A DNA stretch of 64,000 nt from Delphinapterus leucas (GCF_002288925.2 NW_022098023.1:32027689-32091688); one strand, 5' to 3'. Shown: positions 1 to 11,284, numbered from the stretch's first letter. Program-made: numbers and translations. Notes: a model not told the origin generated them from the sequence alone.

Positions 1-91
1 ATTCTTCATACGTGTAAGTCAAATCATTATGCTGTACCCTGTAAACATATACAATGCTATGCCAATTATATCTCAATAGAACTGGAAAAAA
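1..91 (+). mobile_element. L1 3' tail fragment
   Basis: Matches the end of a mammalian L1 3' UTR: a 'caattatatctcaat' motif followed by an A-rich run near 80-91. The element is cut by the window edge, so its 5' extent is unknown. Another L1 fragment begins directly after the A-run. Family assigned by eye. Confidence 0.6.
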
Positions 92-800
92 TAGAACTAC
101 CATATGATCTAGTAATTGCACTTCGAGGTATTTACTTGAAGAAAACACAAACTTGAAAAGTTATGTACAACCCCATGTTTATTGCAGCATTATTTATAAT
201 AGCCAAGACAAGGAATCAACCTAAGTGTCCTTCAATGGATAAATGGGTTGTTTTTAATGTGGTATATATGTACAGTGGGATATTATTCACCCATAAAAAA
301 GAAGGAAATCTTGCCATTTGGAACAACGTGGATGGAGCTTGAAAACATTATGCTAACTAAGTCTGACAAAGAAAGACAAATATGGTATGTTCTCACTTAT
401 ATGTGGAATCTAAAACAAACAACAACAGTAACCACAAAACAAGCTCATAGATACAGAGAACAGATAGGGGTTGCCAGAGGCAGGAGGTAGAGGATGAGGC
501 AAAATGGGTTAAAATGGTCAAAAGGTACAAACTTCCATTATAAAATGAATTAAGTCCTGGGGATACAAAGTACAGCATGGTGACTATAGTTAATAATACT
601 GCACCATATATTTGAAAGTTGCTGAGAGAGTAAATCTTAAAAGTTCACATCACAAGAAAAAGAATTTGTAACAATGTATGGCAATGAATGTTAACTAGAC
701 TTGTTCTGGTGATCATTTTCACAATATAAATGAACACTGAATCATGTTGTACACCTGAAACTAATACAATGTTATATGTCAATTATATTTCAAGTTTCAG
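92..800 (+). mobile_element. L1 3' end (ORF2 C-terminus plus 3' UTR)
   Basis: The part around 175-470 encodes the degraded C-terminal end of L1 ORF2: the readable frame at 248-490 contains a YMWNL-type motif and a diagnostic 'SDKERQ' stretch. After it comes the 3' UTR, with 'tacagcatggtgactatagttaa', a 'ggtgatcatttt' motif and the terminal 'gtcaattatatttcaa'. It is 5'-truncated and lacks the endonuclease and reverse transcriptase domains. It is an old copy: the frame is broken and no flanking duplication was recognised. Confidence 0.75.
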
Positions 801-822
801 AAGATGCTTTTTAAAAAATTTT

Positions 823-930
823 TTTTGACCATATGGCTTGTGGGATCTTAGTTCCCTGACCAGGAATTGAACCCAGTCCACCAAAAGTGGAAGCATGGAG
901 TCCTAACTACTGGACCACCAGGGAATTCTC
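823..930 (-). mobile_element. CHR-type tRNA-derived SINE fragment, old
   Basis: Read on the minus strand, the tRNA-like head begins near 930 with 'gaattccctggtggtccagt'. A B-box-like 'ggttcaattcctgg' and 'gatcccacaagcc' follow. The copy is short, diverged and lacks the 3' part and a clear tail. It sits between two L1 3' fragments. Confidence 0.75.
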
Positions 931-1004
931 TACCTCAATTTTTAAAATGTGATATGTACATATAATGGAATATTATTCAGCCTTAAAAAAGAAGAAAATC
1001 CTGA
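931..1004 (+). mobile_element. Outer old L1, left part (split by insertion)
   Basis: Contains 'atggaatattattcagcc', the conserved end of L1 ORF2, running to the target duplication of the inserted L1. The same element resumes at 5937 with 'gcattatgcttagtgagataag', the next segment of the L1 consensus. The two parts were therefore contiguous before the 4.9-kb insertion. Confidence 0.75.
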
Positions 1005-1605
1005 AGTTCAAGATGGCGGAGTAGAAGGACATGCACTCACTCCCTCTTGCGAGAGCACTGGAATCACAACTAACTGCTGAACAATCCAGTGTCTCCTGAA
1101 GACACTGGAACTCACCAGAAAAGGGACCCCACATCCAAAGACAAAGGAGAAGCCTCAACGAGATGGTAGTGGGGGAGCAATCACAATAAAATCAAATCCC
1201 ATAACCACTGGGTGGGTGACTCACAAACTGAAGAACAATTATACCACAGAAGTCCATCCACTGGAGTGAATGTTCTGAGCCCCAAGTCAGGCTTCCAAAC
1301 CTGGGTGTTCAGCAATGGGAGGAGGAATTCCCAGAGAATCAGACTTTGAAGGCTAGTGGGATTTGACTGCAGGACTTTGACAGTATTGGGGGAGACAGAG
1401 ACTCCAGTCTTAGAGGGCACACACAAAGTGGTGTGCACAGAAAGACACAGGGGGAAGGGCCAGTTACCCCACAGGAGACTGAAGCAGACATACCTGCTAG
1501 TGTTGGAGAGCCTCTTGCAGAGGTGGGAGTGGCTGTGGCTCTCCACGGGGACAAGGACACTGGGAGCAGAGGTTCTGGGACGTGCTCCTTGGTGTGAACA
1601 CATAG
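1005..1605 (+). promoter_or_regulatory. 5' UTR of L1 no. 1 (former internal promoter)
   Basis: Non-coding, G-rich sequence between the 5' target duplication and the first ORF1-like codons. L1 5' UTRs carry the internal pol II promoter; whether this copy keeps activity cannot be seen. Its sequence is unrelated to the 5' UTR of the second L1 beyond the initial 'caagatgg'. Confidence 0.6.
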
Positions 1606-1842
1606 GGAACTCCCATATGATTAACAGCTGATTTCTCATCAGAAACTCTACGAGCCAGAAGGGAGTGGCACTATATATTTAAAGTGATGAAAGGGAAGGA
1701 CCTACAACCAAGATTACTCTACCCAGCAAGGATCTCATTCAGATTTGACAGAGAAATCAAAAGCTTTACAGGCAAGCAAAAGCTAAGAGAATTCAGCACC
1801 ACCAAACCAGCTCTACAATGAATGCTAAAGGAACTTCTCTAA
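1606..1842 (+). pseudogene. L1 ORF1 remnant (C-terminal end only)
   Basis: Conceptual translation resembles the last part of L1 ORF1p (ETL.ARREW and LQPRLLYPARISF motifs), matching 36980-37481 of the second L1. The coiled coil and the RRM are absent: 5' UTR sequence joins the ORF1 end at about 1605. ORF1p is the RNA-binding chaperone of the L1 particle, so this copy could not supply it. A TGA lies at 1819-1821 shortly before the family stop at 1840-1842. Confidence 0.8.
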
Positions 1843-1901
1843 GTGAGAAACACAAGAGAAGAAAAGGACCTACAAAAAACAAACCCAGAGAAACTGAGGG
1901 A

Positions 1902-4900
1902 ATGGTAATAGGAACATACATATCAATAATTACCTTAATTGTGAATGGATTAAATGCTCCAACCAAAAGACACAGGCTCACTGCATGGATACACAAACAA
2001 GACCCATATATATGCTGTCTGCAAGAGACCCACTTCAGACCTAGGGACACATACATACTGAAAGTGAGGGGATGGAAAAAGATATTCCATGCAAATGGAA
2101 ATCAAAAGAAAGCTGGAGTAGCAATACTCATGTCAGATAAAATAGACTTGAAAATAAAGAATGTTACAAGAGAAAAGGAAGGACACTATGTAATGACCAA
2201 GGGATCAATCCAAGAAGAAGACATAACAATTACATCCTTATGCACCCAGCATAGGAGCACCTCAATACATAAGGCAAATGCTAACAGCTATAAGAGAGGA
2301 AATTGACAGTAACACAATAATAGTGGGGGATTTTAACACCTCACTTGTACCAATGGACAGATCATCCAGACAGAAAATTAATAAGGAAACACAAGCTTTA
2401 AATGACACAATAGACCAGATAGATTTAATTGATATTTATAGAACATGCCATCTGAAAACAGCAGATTACACTTTCTTCTCAAGTGCACACAGCACATTCT
2501 CCAGGATAGATCACATCTTGGGTCACAAATCAAGCCTTGGTAAATTTAAGAAAGTTGAAATCATAGCAAGCATCTTTTCCGACCACAAAGCTATGAGATT
2601 AGAAATCAATTACAGGGGATAGAAAAGCATAAAAAACACAAACACATGGAGGCTAAACAATACTTTACCAAATAACCAAGAGATCACTGAAGAAATCAAA
2701 GAGGAAATCAAAAAAATACCTAGACACAACAATGAAAACAGGACGATCTAAACCTATTGGATGTAGCAAAGGCAGTTCTAAGAGGGAAGTTTGTAGCAGT
2801 ACAAGTTTACCTCAAGAAACAAGAAAAATCCCAAATAAACAATCTAACCTTACACCTAAAGGAGCTAAAGAAAGAAGAACAAAGAAAACCCAAAGTTAAT
2901 AGAAGGAAAGGAATCATAAAGATCAGAGCAGAAATAAATGAAATAGAAACAAAGAAAACAATAGCAAAGATCAATAAAACTAAAAGCTGTTCTTTGAGAA
3001 GATAAACAAAGTTGATAAACCTTTAGGCAGACTCATCAAGAAAAAGAGGAGAGGACTCAAATCAATAAAATCAGAAATGAAAAAGGAGAAGTTACAACTG
3101 ATACCACAGAAATACAAAGCATCATAAGAGACTACTACAAGCAACTCTACGCCAATAAAATGGACAACCTGGCAGAAATGGACAAAATTCTCAGATAAGT
3201 ATAACCTTCCAAGACAGAACCAGGAAGAAATAGAAGATATGAACGGACCAAGTAATGAAACTGAAGCTGTAATGAAATTGAAACTGTGATTAAAAATCTT
3301 CCAACAAACAAAAGTCCAGGACCAGATGGTTTCACAGGTGAATTCTGTCAAATATTTAGAGAAGAGCTAACACCCATCCTTCTCACACTCTTCCCAAAAT
3401 TTGCAGAGGGAGGAACAGTCCCAAACCCATTCTACGAGGCCATAATCACCCTGATACCGAAACCAGACAAAGATACCACAAAAAAAGAAAACTACAGACC
3501 AATATCACTGATGAATACAGATGCAAAAATCCTAGCAAAACAGAATCCAGCAGCACATTAAAAGGATCATACACCATGATCAAGTGGGATTTATCCCAGG
3601 GATGCAAGGATTATTCAATATACACAAATCAATCAATGTGATACACCATAGTAACAAAGTGAAGAATATAAACCATATGATCATCTCAATAGATGCAGAA
3701 AAAGCTTTTGACAAAATTCAACACCCATTTATGATAAAAACCTCCAGAAAGTGGGCAAAGAGGGGACCTACCTCAACATAATAAAGGCCATATATGACAA
3801 ACCCACAACAAACATCATTCTCAATGGTGAAAAACTGAAAGCATTTCCTCTAGGATCAGGAACAAGACAAGGATGCCACTCTCGCCACTATTATTCAACA
3901 AAGTTTTGGAAGTCCTAACCATGGCAATCAGAGAAGGAAAAGAAATAAATGGAATACAAATTGGAAAAGAAGTAAAACTGTCACTCTTTGCAGATGACAT
4001 GATACTATACGTAGATAATCCTAAAGATGCCACCAGAAAACTACTAGAGCTAGTCAATGAATTTGGTAAAGTAGCAGGATACAAAATTAATGTACAGAAA
4101 TCTCTTGCATTCCTATACACTAACAGCGAAAGATCAGAAAGAGAAAATAAGGAAACAATCCCATTCACCACTGCAACAAAATGAATAAAATACGTAGGTA
4201 TAAACCTACCTAAGGAGGTAAAAGACCTGTACTCAGAAAACTACAAGACACTGAAGAAAGAAATCAAAGATGACACAAATGGATGGAGAGATACACCATG
4301 TTCTTGGACTGGAAGAATCAATATTGTGAAAATGACTATACTACCCAAAGCAATCTACAGATTCAGTGCAATCCCTATCCAATTACCAATGGCATTTTTT
4401 ACAGAACTGGAACAAAAAATCTTAAAATTTGTATGGAGACACAAAAGATGCCGAATAGCCAAAACAATCTTGAGGAAAAAAAACTGAGCTGGAGGAATCA
4501 GACTCCCTGACTTCAAACAATACTACAATGCTACAGTAATCAAGACAATATGGTACTGGCACGAAAACAGAAATATAGATCAATGGAACAGGATAGAAAG
4601 CCCAGAGATAAACACCCGCACCTACGGTCAACTAATCTATGACAAAGGAGGCAAGGATATACAATGGAGAAAAGACAGTCTCTTCAATAAGTGGTGCTGG
4701 GAAAACTGTACAGCTACAGGTAAAAGAATGAAATTAGAACACCCCCTAACACCATACACAAAAATAAACTCAAAATGGATTAAAGACCTAAATGTAAGAC
4801 TGGACACTATAAAACTCTTAGAGGAAAACATAGGAAGGACACTCTTTGACATAAATCACAGCAAGACCTTTTCTGACTCACCTCCTAGAGTAATGGAAAT

Positions 4901-5720
4901 AAAAACAAAAATAAACAAATGAGACCTAATGAAAATTAAAAGCTTTTGCACAGCAAAGGAAACCATAAACAAGATGAAAAGACAACCCTCAGAATGGGAG
5001 AAAATATTTGAAAATGAATCAATGGACAAAGGATTAATCTCCAAAATATATAAACAGCTCATGCAGCTCAATAATAAAAAATACCAAGCAACCCAATCAA
5101 AAAATGGGCAGAAGACCTATACAGACATTTCTCCAAAGAAGACATACAGATGGCCAAGAGGCACATGACAAGCTGCTCAACATCACTAATTAGAGAAATG
5201 CAAATCAAAACTACAATGAGGTATCACCTCAGACCAGTTAGAATGGGCATCATCAGAAGATCTACAAACAACAAATGCTGGAGAGGGTGTGGAGAAAAGG
5301 GGACTCTCTTGCACTGTTGGTGGGAATGTAAATTGATACAACTACTATAGAGAACAATATGGAGGTTCCTTAAGAAACTAAAAATAGAATTACCATATGA
5401 CCCAGCAATCCCACTACTGGGCATATACCCAGAGAAAACCATAATTCAAAAAGACACATGCACCCCAATGTTCATTGAAGCACTATTTACAATAGCCAGG
5501 TCATGGAAGCGACCTAAATACCCATCGACAGAAGAATGGATAAAGAAGTTGTGGTACATATATATAATGGAATATTAGTCAGCCATAAAAAGGTTCGAAA
5601 TTGGGTCATTTGTAGAGATGTTGATGGACCTAGAGACTGTAATACAGAGTGAAGTAAGTCAGAAAGAGAAAAACAAATATCATATATTAATGCATACATG
5701 TGGAATCTAGAAAAATGGTA
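1902..5720 (+). pseudogene. L1 ORF2 (endonuclease/reverse transcriptase) pseudogene
   Basis: Frames in order: endonuclease N-terminus at 1902-2240 (NGLNAPTKRHRL, QETHF), endonuclease C-half at 2278-2622 (VGDFN, RIDHILG, SDH), linker at 2757-3005, RT at 3286-3561 ([17 protein letters not shown]), 3584-3781 ([15 protein letters not shown]) and 3873-4184 (FADDMILY), then thumb and connection pieces at 4283-5168, and the Cys-rich end at 5150-5350 (CWRGCG...LLHCWWECK). The residue equivalent to the first Asn of the endonuclease LN.NGLN motif is Ile here. The RT FADD is preserved. At least seven frame changes and in-frame stops make it inactive. Confidence 0.92.
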
Positions 5721-5936
5721 CAGAGGAACCGGTTTGCAGGGCAGAAATAGAGACACAGATATAGAGAACAAAAGTATGCACACCAAGGGGGGAAAGCGGT
5801 GCAGGGGGCTGGAGGGTGAGATGAATTGGGAGATTGACATAAATACGCTAATATGTATAAAATAGGTAACTAATAAGAAACTGTTGTATAAAAAAATAAA
5901 ATATAATTCAGAAAAGAAAAAAGAAGTAAATCCTGA

Positions 5937-6425
5937 CATTTTCAACAGCATGGTTGTATCTGAAGAGCATTATGCTTAGTGAGATAAGCTAGTCTCAGAA
6001 AGACAAACACTGCATGATCTCACTTTTATGAATACTCTAAAATAGTCAAACTGATATAACCAGAGAGTAGAATTTTAGTTACCAGAGTGTTGTGACGGGG
6101 AGATTGAGAGTTGTTGGTCAAAGGATACAATGTTTCAGTTATGCAAGATGAAAAAGTCCCAGAGATCTACTGTATAACAAAGAGAATACAGTTAACAGCA
6201 CTATTGTATTCTTAAAAATTTGCTAAGAAGGTATATCTTATATTGTGCTTTTACCACAAAACAAATGCAAAAATAGTATAAATAAGTAAATAAAGGGGGA
6301 GGGAGGAAACTTTTAGTTATAAGTGTATAACTTTGATCATGGTGATGGTTTCACAGTATATTCTTATGGCCAAACTCATTAATTTGTGCATGTTAAATAT
6401 GTATAGCTTTTTTTATCTCAGCAAA
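5937..6425 (+). mobile_element. Outer old L1, right part with 3' UTR
   Basis: Continues the L1 interrupted at 1004, with 'gcattatgcttagtgagata' and then a 3' UTR containing 'gggagggaggaaacttttag' and 'atggtgatggtttcacagta'. The motif block at 6271-6372 is repeated at 6765-6872. Confidence 0.75.
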
Positions 6426-6444
6426 GTGTTTTTTAAAAATAAAA

Positions 6445-6630
6445 TAAATATAGCACAAGGAACTGTACTCAATATTTTGTAATAACCTATAAGAGAAAAA
6501 AGGAAAAGAACCTGAAAAAAAACTATATATATATATATATATATATCTGAATCACTGTGCTGTACACCTGAAACTAACATGACATTGTAAATCACTATAC
6601 TTCAATTAAATAAATAAAAAGTGCAAAGAA
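6445..6630 (+). mobile_element. L1 3' UTR fragment (short, 5'-truncated)
   Basis: Shows the L1 3' end seen widely in cetartiodactyls: 'tagcacaaggaactgtactc', an internal (TA)n stretch at 6524-6546, 'gctgtacacctgaaactaac' and a final 'cttcaattaaataaataaaa'. It lies between the two copies of a duplicated older L1 3' UTR block. Confidence 0.8.
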
Positions 6631-6764
6631 TAAAAGTAATGCAACATTATATTAGGTATTAAACATGCCAATCTTAAAATTTAGCCTTTTCTGGGTCCAT
6701 ATTATTTTTCTATGACATTAATAAATAAATAAGACAAAAATAAAAATAGTAGCATAAATTTTAA

Positions 6765-6905
6765 AAAATAGTATAAATAAGTAAAGAAACGGGGAGGGAG
6801 GAAACTTTTAGAGGTGATGGATAAGTTTATAACTTTGATGATGGTGATGGTTTTACAGTATATTCTTATAGCCATACTGTGTTTACTATGTTTACCATGC
6901 TTAAA
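6765..6905 (+). repeat. Second copy of old L1 3' UTR block
   Basis: Repeats 6271-6372, beginning with the shared 'atagtataaataagtaaa' and continuing through 'gggagggaggaaactttta' and 'gatggtgatggtttt'. The shared leading bases look like flanking sequence rather than L1 consensus, which favours a local duplication over two independent insertions. Confidence 0.6.
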
Positions 6906-9124
6906 GTATATTTTCTGTCTGAATTTTTTTCCAGTATTAAAAAAGTAGAGTACATCATGAAATAGGTTTTGGCATCAACTCAGTAGCATTCATCTTATAA
7001 GACCAGATTAAATGAAACAGTTTTAGACAAATAGAGATCACCTGAATTAACATACAAGTTTTAGTAGACAAACCTGTCACATATTTCTGTTTTTGTTTGG
7101 TTTAACTTAGGAGGTACTTTCTGATTTATACTTTGGCACAAATTATAAAATGGCCTCATGTCCTATTTACTTACATGGAGTTTCTCATGTAGGACATGCT
7201 GCTTAAGAAAACAGGTGTTTCAGCACCATCCCTGGGAGGCATTCTTTAAGTTTAATCTGATTTGCTTAAAGAATCAAGTAAAGTATGAACACCTTGTTTT
7301 GACACAGGTTAGTAGATGATATTTACTTGGATTTACATAAATGATGATTTGTCATAAAAAAAATACCTCCGACTTTTACATGAATATGTTTAAACTTGCT
7401 AAATCTTTGAAATCACTAATGATGCCAAACTTTATGCTTTGGAGTTTTGGGGGCTTTGATAATGTACAATAAAATCTAAAGAAATTGATCTTACCACTTT
7501 AGCACATCATTGGATCTCCTTAATGACTGAGTATAATTTATTTCTTACATAATAATAATAGTAATATAATAATAAATGGTGTGGATATTTGGAGTGTACT
7601 TTTAAAGGAAGAGTGAGAAAGTAAGAAAGAGAAAGCAACATTTTGGTAGGCAAATCTTTCTGTCCCTTCCAGTGGGGATAGAAAGCACTGATATTGCTGC
7701 AAGTGTGAGTCTGAATGTTCTACTTAGTTCATCTTGCTGTGAATAGAACTAGAAAACTCAAGAGAGTGTCATAAACTCTGGCTTATCCAGTGTAGAGTGG
7801 GCTTCAGGGTGAAATCTAAAAATGAATGAATCTTCCTTGCTTTTTTTTTTTAAAGTAATAAAGAAACATCAAGCAACATCCTAGGATGAGAGTTAAATGA
7901 TATGCAACATTTTAACAGAGATTTGAAGACCTGGAAGATGGACAATGGCAAGTTCAGCCTGCTAATGGCTCACACCTGTGGCTGAGGACAGTACGTGCTC
8001 CTTGCTTGATTCTCAGTGTGAGAGGAGCTTGATTGGAGATCCTGATGACTTGAAAGATCACCTTCCTCCCTGGGCATGTTTCTCACCTATTATGGTTCAC
8101 CCTGAACTGGACTCTCTAGACCCCAGGACAGGGACCCCTTACAACCTCTTCCCCTTCCTGTGCCTCCCAGCCCACAGCTGGATTTGAGGAACTGCAGGAA
8201 GAGAGCTCTGTCTTGAAATATCCTCACTTTTGGTAAGGCCTGATGACCTTCGAAGTCTGTCCAGTTAGTTGTCTCATTTACTATCAAGCTTCAATCTCTC
8301 TCTGGTTGGATTTTGACTAAAGCTGAGATCTTTAAAAATATATGTTCAACTGGTTAGAAGTGTGCTAAGTAATTGGGTACATTCTTACAAATATAATGCA
8401 TAATGGCAATAATGATTAATCTGCGAAGGAAAATGTGGAATAATTTTTATTTGCTCTCAGTATAACTGTCTGATGTTAGGATTTGGCATTTCCTTGTGGG
8501 AACCCAATTACGGTGATGTGCTGCCAAGATAAAGGAAGCAGGAAATAAGTACCGCGCCCCAGTAAGACTATATGGAGGCTTTAAAAAACATTTTTAAAAA
8601 TAGCTTGTCTGCTGACAAGATCAATTGAACTTAAGGAATATTTCCTAACCCTACTGCCATGAGGTGTTAGTTTCCAAATTTCTGTGACTATTATTCTGAG
8701 AGTAGTGCCATTTCTCTCTTTTGGGATTTCCTGAATCCTGTCCCTGGCTCTGCTGTGGGAGGGAAGATAGTTTCAATGAGTCCCACCAAGCTGATTTGAA
8801 TCAGGGTCACAATTGTGTAAAGAGCACCAGTCCTTGCCTTTCTACACACTTCCCTAGAAAAGTCTCTCTTATTTGGTACTTGTGATTTTCTTTCAGTACT
8901 CTCTTAGCACTATGACAAGGAGGGATTTTCTCTTTTTGCCGAAACATCACTTATAATTTTGAGGTAATGTCCCTGTTAAAGTCACAATTACTAGTCTCTA
9001 AACTGGTAGAGAAATGATTTCCTGAATCTCAACGGATAGCAACCCATCCTCTAACATATGCAAATCACAGATATAGGTCAAGGGGAAAAATTATTTCTGA
9101 ACTTCCCATTACCAGTTTCCCTTG

Positions 9125-9126
<2 letters not shown>
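6906..9126. other. Unassigned sequence, no gene or repeat recognised
   Basis: About 2.2 kb of mixed composition. A 69-codon frame at 7978-8187 has no recognisable domain, start context or splice structure and is not called. A run of T lies at 7841-7850 and a small AT-rich (TAA)n patch near 7548-7575. Confidence 0.5.

Positions 9127-9158
<32 letters not shown>
9127..9158. repeat. (TA)n microsatellite
   Basis: Sixteen uninterrupted TA units. It causes the Tyr-Ile repeats seen in overlapping frames on both strands; those frames are not genes. Confidence 0.95.
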
Positions 9159-9160
<2 letters not shown>

Positions 9161-9676
9161 AAAATTATATTCTAAAATTCTGGAAGGTCTCCAAGAATTG
9201 CTCTGTAGCTTCCTATTCTCAGGTGTACATCTTTGTAACTGTAACAGATCTAAAAGTACTAGGTAACTTGAATGCTGGTTACCCAAGGAAGGCACATATC
9301 TTTTTTTGATCAAAACTTGTTATAATTTTGTGAATAGAGTGAGAAAAGATGTCATAGAATTCTGATAAAATGGGAGAAAGAAGTAGAACAAAGGGGTTAA
9401 ATATAATTCTCTTATATAAATATAAATGAAGGTCTATCTTATCTATTGGGCCTTGAGAGTAAGTCAGTATCATGCAGGGTCCTGTTTTGCTTAACTGGAC
9501 AAAACATCTACGTCAGCACAGAGCCTCTCCTGTGGCTGCTCCGTGAATGTATTCACTTACTAGATATTTTGAACACACATTATATGTGAAGGTGTAGGGA
9601 ATACAGAGATAAAAGCGATAGGGTCTTTGTCCCCGATAAAAACTTAAAAATCTATCAAAGTTGTAAGGTAGATAAC
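9159..9676. other. Unassigned sequence
   Basis: No repeat, gene or RNA recognised between the TA microsatellite and the SINE duplication at 9677. Confidence 0.5.
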
Positions 9677-9688
9677 GATAATAAGGTT

Positions 9689-10044
9689 GTTTTAAAAAAA
9701 AAAAAATTATTTATTTATTTATTTTTGGCCGCGTTGGGTCTTGCTGCGCGCGGGCTTTCTCTAGTTGCAGCGAGTAGGGGGTACTCTTCCTAGAGGTGTG
9801 CGGGCTTCTCACTGTGGTGGCTTCTCGTGTTGTGGAGCACAGGCTCTAGGTGCATGTGCTTCAGTAGTTGTGGCACGCAGGCTCAGTAGTTGTGACTCAC
9901 GGGCTCTAGAGCGCAGGCTCAGTGGTTGTGGCGCATGGGCTTAGTAGCTCCGCGGCATGTGGGATCTTCCCAGACCAGGGCTTGAACCCATGTCCTCTGC
10001 ATAGGCAGGCAGATTCTTAACCACTGTGCCACCAGGGAAGTCCC
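9689..10044 (-). mobile_element. CHR SINE, long form
   Basis: On the minus strand it begins at 10044 with the tRNA-like head (GGGACTTCCCTGGTGGCACA) and has B-box 'GGTTCAAGCCC'. The long tRNA-unrelated region with 'cacaactactga'-type repeats follows, then a TAAA-rich/poly-A tail at 9689-9725. The flanking 12-base duplication GATA(A/G)TAAGGTT at 9677-9688 and 10045-10056 has one mismatch. Several hypermutable CpGs have decayed to TG/CA. The head derives from tRNA-Glu according to published CHR descriptions; it is not a tRNA gene. Confidence 0.92.
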
Positions 10045-10056
10045 GATAGTAAGGTT

Positions 10057-10845
10057 TTGATTACAATACAGTACCAAGTCTGAGCCCTGCCTCAACTTTC
10101 ATAAGCTAGTCCTTCATAGAAATACATTAATCAGGCAATCTTGTTTGGAGGTAGAATTTTCAGGGCCAATGTTCCCAATGTTCTTATACCTCAGCTCCCA
10201 CAGGAGGCTTTGGTTTGGGCTTCCTTCTCATTACAAACACACCGAGGCAGGTCTCCTTAGTGAGGGTATCAATGTTACGTAGAATCAGTGCCACTATGGT
10301 TATGCTCATCACTGTGTCATTAGCCCTCATCAGACTGTGTTCCTATGAACAGTTTCATAGTAATCAGGGTTCTGTTACTACTCGTCATCTCAATGGGGCT
10401 CTGAGAGACAAGACTGCTGTGACAGTGGGATGCAAGAGACATAGCTACATAAGAAGTGGCTTAAACTGGCTACCACAGCAGATGGCTATTTGGGGAGATA
10501 AAACGAGCAGGGCTGTAATCTGTTTTAGGAAAAGATTATTATTTTTTCGTCCATTATAACCTGTAAAACTATTGTGGCTGAGTAAATATCACACAACCAT
10601 CCATTCTGGAAGGCTGTTGTAATTCTGTTTGGTTAAATGTGTTGGCAAAGCAGATGTAACAGGTAGCCAAGGAGACCCACTCCACAGACAGAATAAATAA
10701 CATTTATTTTTGCTGGAAAAGATACATAATATTATATTGTAATTATAGGTCTTTAATCACCCCAGAAAAAATTTTAGATGCTGTTGGACAGAAGACAAGG
10801 GCAATCTTCAGGTCTTTTTAGAGAGCGAGACAGCATGTAGCCTGC
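10057..10845. other. Unassigned sequence with an unsupported 114-codon frame
   Basis: A frame at 10215-10559 on the plus strand is the longest non-repeat frame nearby. It has no recognisable domain, signal peptide or splice context. No repeat was recognised in this stretch. Confidence 0.45.
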
Positions 10846-11080
10846 AGATCATGGGGTTTGGATTCAGAAAGTGGTTCTGTTTCATCCCAACATTGTGACC
10901 TTAAGCAAGCTACTAAACCTCATTTTCTTCATCTGTAAAATGGGGCTAATGGTATCTTACAGGTTTTTTATAAGGGTTAAAGATAATATATGTAGAATGA
11001 CTAACTACAATTATTATCTGCTTACTCACACCCAGGTATACTAGCTAGTATTCATTAGCTATTATTACTGTTTTTTATAT
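10846..11080 (+). mobile_element. MIR SINE
   Basis: Contains the MIR core and 3' part: 'gtgaccttaagcaagctact', 'cctcattttcttcatctgta', 'aaatggggctaatggta' and then 'agggttaaagataata'. MIRs are ancient and shared by all mammals; divergence here is high. Confidence 0.8.
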
Positions 11081-11284
11081 TAACTGTATACTAACTACGT
11101 TCTAATCCAGTCAGTCCCTATCCAAAGGCTTACAAACATACACAATCATCAAAAACAAGCAAAGACACTTAAAAAAAGAAAAAACATAAACACTGGCTTT
11201 AAGCATCTTTTCAGGTGAAGGTATCTTCCTATAAATCTTCCATGTTTTTTCTTTTTTTTAGGCTGACATTCCTCAATCTCAAGA

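Larger units (their letters stand above)
1005..5920 (+). mobile_element. L1 retrotransposon no. 1, nearly full length, defective
   Basis: The element starts with a 5' UTR ('ttcaagatggcggagtaga') and runs through an ORF1 remnant, a degraded ORF2 and a 3' UTR ending in an A/AT-rich tail. It is flanked by a duplication at 985-1004 and 5917-5936, identical in 19 of 20 bases (one A/T difference; the leading As could partly be tail). It landed in sense inside an older L1. Most of ORF1 is missing and ORF2 carries many frameshifts and stops. The 3' UTR (about 5720-5905) belongs to a different type from that of the second long L1 at 35.7-41.6 kb, so the two represent different subfamilies. Confidence 0.9.

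Noticed and set aside
1181..1639. 152-codon minus-strand frame
   Set aside because: Antisense of the L1 5' UTR; no domain.
5514..5951. 145-codon minus-strand frame, hydrophobic
   Set aside because: Antisense of the L1 ORF2 end and 3' UTR; the hydrophobicity comes from an A-rich plus strand read as T-rich codons.
10000..10044. tRNA-like sequence in SINE heads (also 29540, 32300, 48310, 52000, 54790, 55960)
   Set aside because: These are SINE heads with pol III boxes but no mature tRNA cloverleaf end; not tRNA genes.
10215..10559. 114-codon plus frame outside repeats
   Set aside because: No domain or conserved motif, and length is reachable by chance in a window this size.
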